15,493 nt of DNA from JBBDIM01 sp040880405 (GTDB lineage: Bacteria > Planctomycetota > Planctomycetia > Pirellulales > Pirellulaceae). The notes below the pieces were generated by a model that saw only the letters and a program-made list of their open reading frames with translations, had not been told where the DNA came from and made no database searches. Numbering within the stretch: position 1 is the stretch's first letter; each line of letters opens with the position of its first letter. A program made the translations under genes and the position numbers. The stretch is taken from the NCBI GenBank assembly GCA_040880405.1, contig JBBDIM010000163.1, positions 1-15,493 of the forward strand, read 5' to 3'. Shown here piece by piece: positions 14,071 to 15,493 of this stretch.

Positions 14071-14469
14071 ATGACCGCACTCACTCTCGAAAAACTAGAT
14101 GCAAGTTCAAAGCGTATGTCCGCCGAGGAGGGCGTGAAACGCCATTCCCTGCCTGTCGGAGATTCCAGGATGTACGCAATTGCATTCGACTTGGATACGG
14201 ATACGTTAAAAAAATCGTATGGAAATGATTCCTATAACAACGCGTATGGCGATATCCGGAAAACTCTCATGGAACATGGATTCCATTGGCAGCAAGGAAG
14301 CGTCTACTTCGGCGACCCGGAGAAGGTTGATTCGGTTAAATGCGTGTTGGCCGCAATGGACTTGGCGCGGAAGTATCCGTGGTTCGCACCTTCGGTAAAG
14401 GACATTCGGATGCTGCGAATCGAAGAACGGAGCGACCTTATGGATGCGGTAAACGACGCACTCCGATAA
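14071..14469 (+). CDS. VapD-family virulence-associated protein / RNase toxin candidate
   Basis: The 132-residue frame contains a complete VapD domain from residue 34. MYAIAFDLDTDTLKKSYG has the family's Asp in FDL (residue 40); then come YNNAYGDIRKTL, GFHWQQGSVYF with GSVY at 76-79, PWFAPSVKDIR and a C-terminal helix. VapD proteins are small ferredoxin-like RNases related to Cas2, and known members act as toxins, some paired with VapX. The core from ATG 14170 would be 99 residues, the usual length, with GGAG eight bases before it. The longer start 14071 has AAGGG ten bases before it, so both are possible, and the extra 33 residues match nothing I know. AT-richer codons than the neighbours hint at transfer. 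It converges with the next gene, 14 bp away. No clear antitoxin gene is seen. Confidence 0.85.
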   Translation: MTALTLEKLDASSKRMSAEEGVKRHSLPVGDSRMYAIAFDLDTDTLKKSYGNDSYNNAYGDIRKTLMEHGFHWQQGSVYFGDPEKVDSVKCVLAAMDLARKYPWFAPSVKDIRMLRIEERSDLMDAVNDALR

Positions 14470-14494
14470 ATCCAATAATCCAGCTAATCCAGCG
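14469..14494. repeat. Short tandem repeat across convergent stop codons
   Basis: Three units of about 9 bp, AATCCAAT, AATCCAGCT and AATCCAGCG, cover 14469-14494. The vapD-like stop (14467-14469) and the stop of the minus-strand gene (14484-14486) both touch it. It may be a replication-slippage product; no hairpin terminator is visible between the genes. Confidence 0.45.
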
Positions 14495-15493
14495 ACGCGG
14501 GTTGCGACGCTTCCATCTGTTTTTGCCGGGCGGCTCGGAAATACTGCGAGCGACATTTTTTCAGTTCCTGGTCGATCTCGAAATCGGCCATGCCGATTCG
14601 CTTGCCGAAGGTTTGGATCACCCGTTGTTCCGCCGCGCAGATCTCGCCGTCAGCGATCGCGTGATCGAGCATCAATTGGAAACAGGCTCGCGCGGTTTCC
14701 GACTCGGCCGGGTCGGGTAGGGCCAACTCATTAGTTTGGGCCTGTTCTATCATTTGATTTAGCCCCCCGGCGGAAATGCCATGGGCCGCAGCGGACTCTT
14801 GCAGGGCGGCCCGTTCCTCGGGGCTCACTTGCCCGTTGGCGACCACCGTGCGGACCACCCAGGCCATCAGCGTTGGCTCGGTCGCGAGCGAGCGTTGATT
14901 GTGCAATGTCCGGGTCACCGAACGGATCTCGCGCTGGATGTCGAAACGGGAAAAGCCTAGCTCTTTACCGACCCTGGCCAGGAGCTGTTCCTGCCAGGGT
15001 GCGAGCTTGCCGTCGGACAGGGCGGCCTCAGTTACCAGGGCGATCCAGCGGCGGCAAAATTGTGGGGTTTGGGAAGGTAGCCGCAGTGGCTTTTGGGGGT
15101 CGAAATTGGCGACGATCCGCTGGAATTCCCCTTGCTCAATGCCACAAAGCTGGGCGGTTCGCCACAGCAGGTTCACAATCGGTGTGGCGGTTCGCTGCTC
15201 GGCCGAGGTGCAGAACAGCACCAGGTATAGCAGGTGCCGATCGGAGAGCCGCACGATTGCCATTGGGGCCTGCCCGTTGATCTCGACTCCGTCAATCGCG
15301 TCGCTATCGATCTCTGGGACCACTTCATGGGTGATGACCCGGGTCTCGGTTTGGCCATCCTCGGTTGGGAAATTTACGAGCACCGCGGTGGTTTGCACCC
15401 CTTCGTTCGCCTTCGCTCGGAGCTTCAGCGAACGAGTGCTGGTGTATTTGATGATCTCCGCGACCACCCAGTCGAGCTTGCCGTCGTTCAGCG
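14484..15493 (-). CDS. TerB-like repeat protein, 5' end beyond the window
   Basis: This partial protein has at least three TerB-like helical units, each with an acidic metal-type turn: LVTEAALSDGKLAPWQEQLL, VRTVVANGQVSPEERAAL and LDHAIADGEICAAEQRVI. Each is followed by a helix of the GFSRFDIQREI or GMADFEIDQEL type. TerB domains are known from tellurite-resistance and membrane-stress systems and bind metal ions through such acids. A GTG at 15467 is the first possible start inside the window, but the frame stays open to the edge, reading LNDGKLDW before it, which is again a TerB-like turn. The true start is therefore very likely outside. No transmembrane segment is obvious; AIVRLSDRHLLYLVLFC is a buried-looking segment. 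Its function here is unknown. Confidence 0.75.
   Translation of the reverse strand, partial: LNDGKLDWVVAEIIKYTSTRSLKLRAKANEGVQTTAVLVNFPTEDGQTETRVITHEVVPEIDSDAIDGVEINGQAPMAIVRLSDRHLLYLVLFCTSAEQRTATPIVNLLWRTAQLCGIEQGEFQRIVANFDPQKPLRLPSQTPQFCRRWIALVTEAALSDGKLAPWQEQLLARVGKELGFSRFDIQREIRSVTRTLHNQRSLATEPTLMAWVVRTVVANGQVSPEERAALQESAAAHGISAGGLNQMIEQAQTNELALPDPAESETARACFQLMLDHAIADGEICAAEQRVIQTFGKRIGMADFEIDQELKKCRSQYFRAARQKQMEASQPASLD

Overview
The window looks like a chromosomal segment from a planctomycete, most likely of the Pirellulales type. The grounds are a GC-rich sequence, weak or absent Shine-Dalgarno sites in front of housekeeping genes, a BlaI regulator paired with a giant M56 peptidase carrying many beta-sandwich repeats, a CobA-HemD fusion, a Tat-exported terpenoid-cyclase-like toroid protein, and many short dispersed palindromic repeats. 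This placement is inference from gene content; there is no rRNA or other marker in the window.

Layout. Positions 1-524 hold one dispersed palindromic element (B) and then the promoter of a blaI-type repressor, which carries two adjacent 16-bp dyads of the form TACTA-N6-TAGTA. The repressor (525-929) is followed, after a second kind of palindromic element (A), by a 1142-residue BlaR1-like membrane peptidase whose extracytoplasmic part is a chain of beta-sandwich repeats instead of a penicillin-binding domain. Converging on it are rpsT (ribosomal protein S20) and a TPR-type protein on the minus strand. A second A element precedes a cobA-hemD fusion for uroporphyrinogen III synthesis and methylation. 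It converges on a Tat-exported alpha-toroid protein and a 66-residue two-helix membrane protein, both on the minus strand. A class V PLP-dependent aminotransferase follows on the plus strand.

From 11544 to 12598 no gene is seen. This stretch is a nest of repeats: an outer pair of REP-like triple-hairpin elements in inverted orientation, inside them an inverted pair of arms, and inside those two complete palindromic elements and a hairpin. A four-helix membrane protein comes next, then another copy of element C and a partial D arm, coaD (phosphopantetheine adenylyltransferase), a VapD-family RNase toxin candidate with its own good promoter, and a convergent TerB-repeat protein that runs off the right edge.

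Most genes are ordinary and do not form one pathway. The clear functional unit is the blaI/M56 pair: a membrane sensor-protease expected to cleave its own repressor, with operators visible upstream. The most unusual material is the repeat nest, the replaced sensor domain and the VapD gene with its extra N-terminal stretch.
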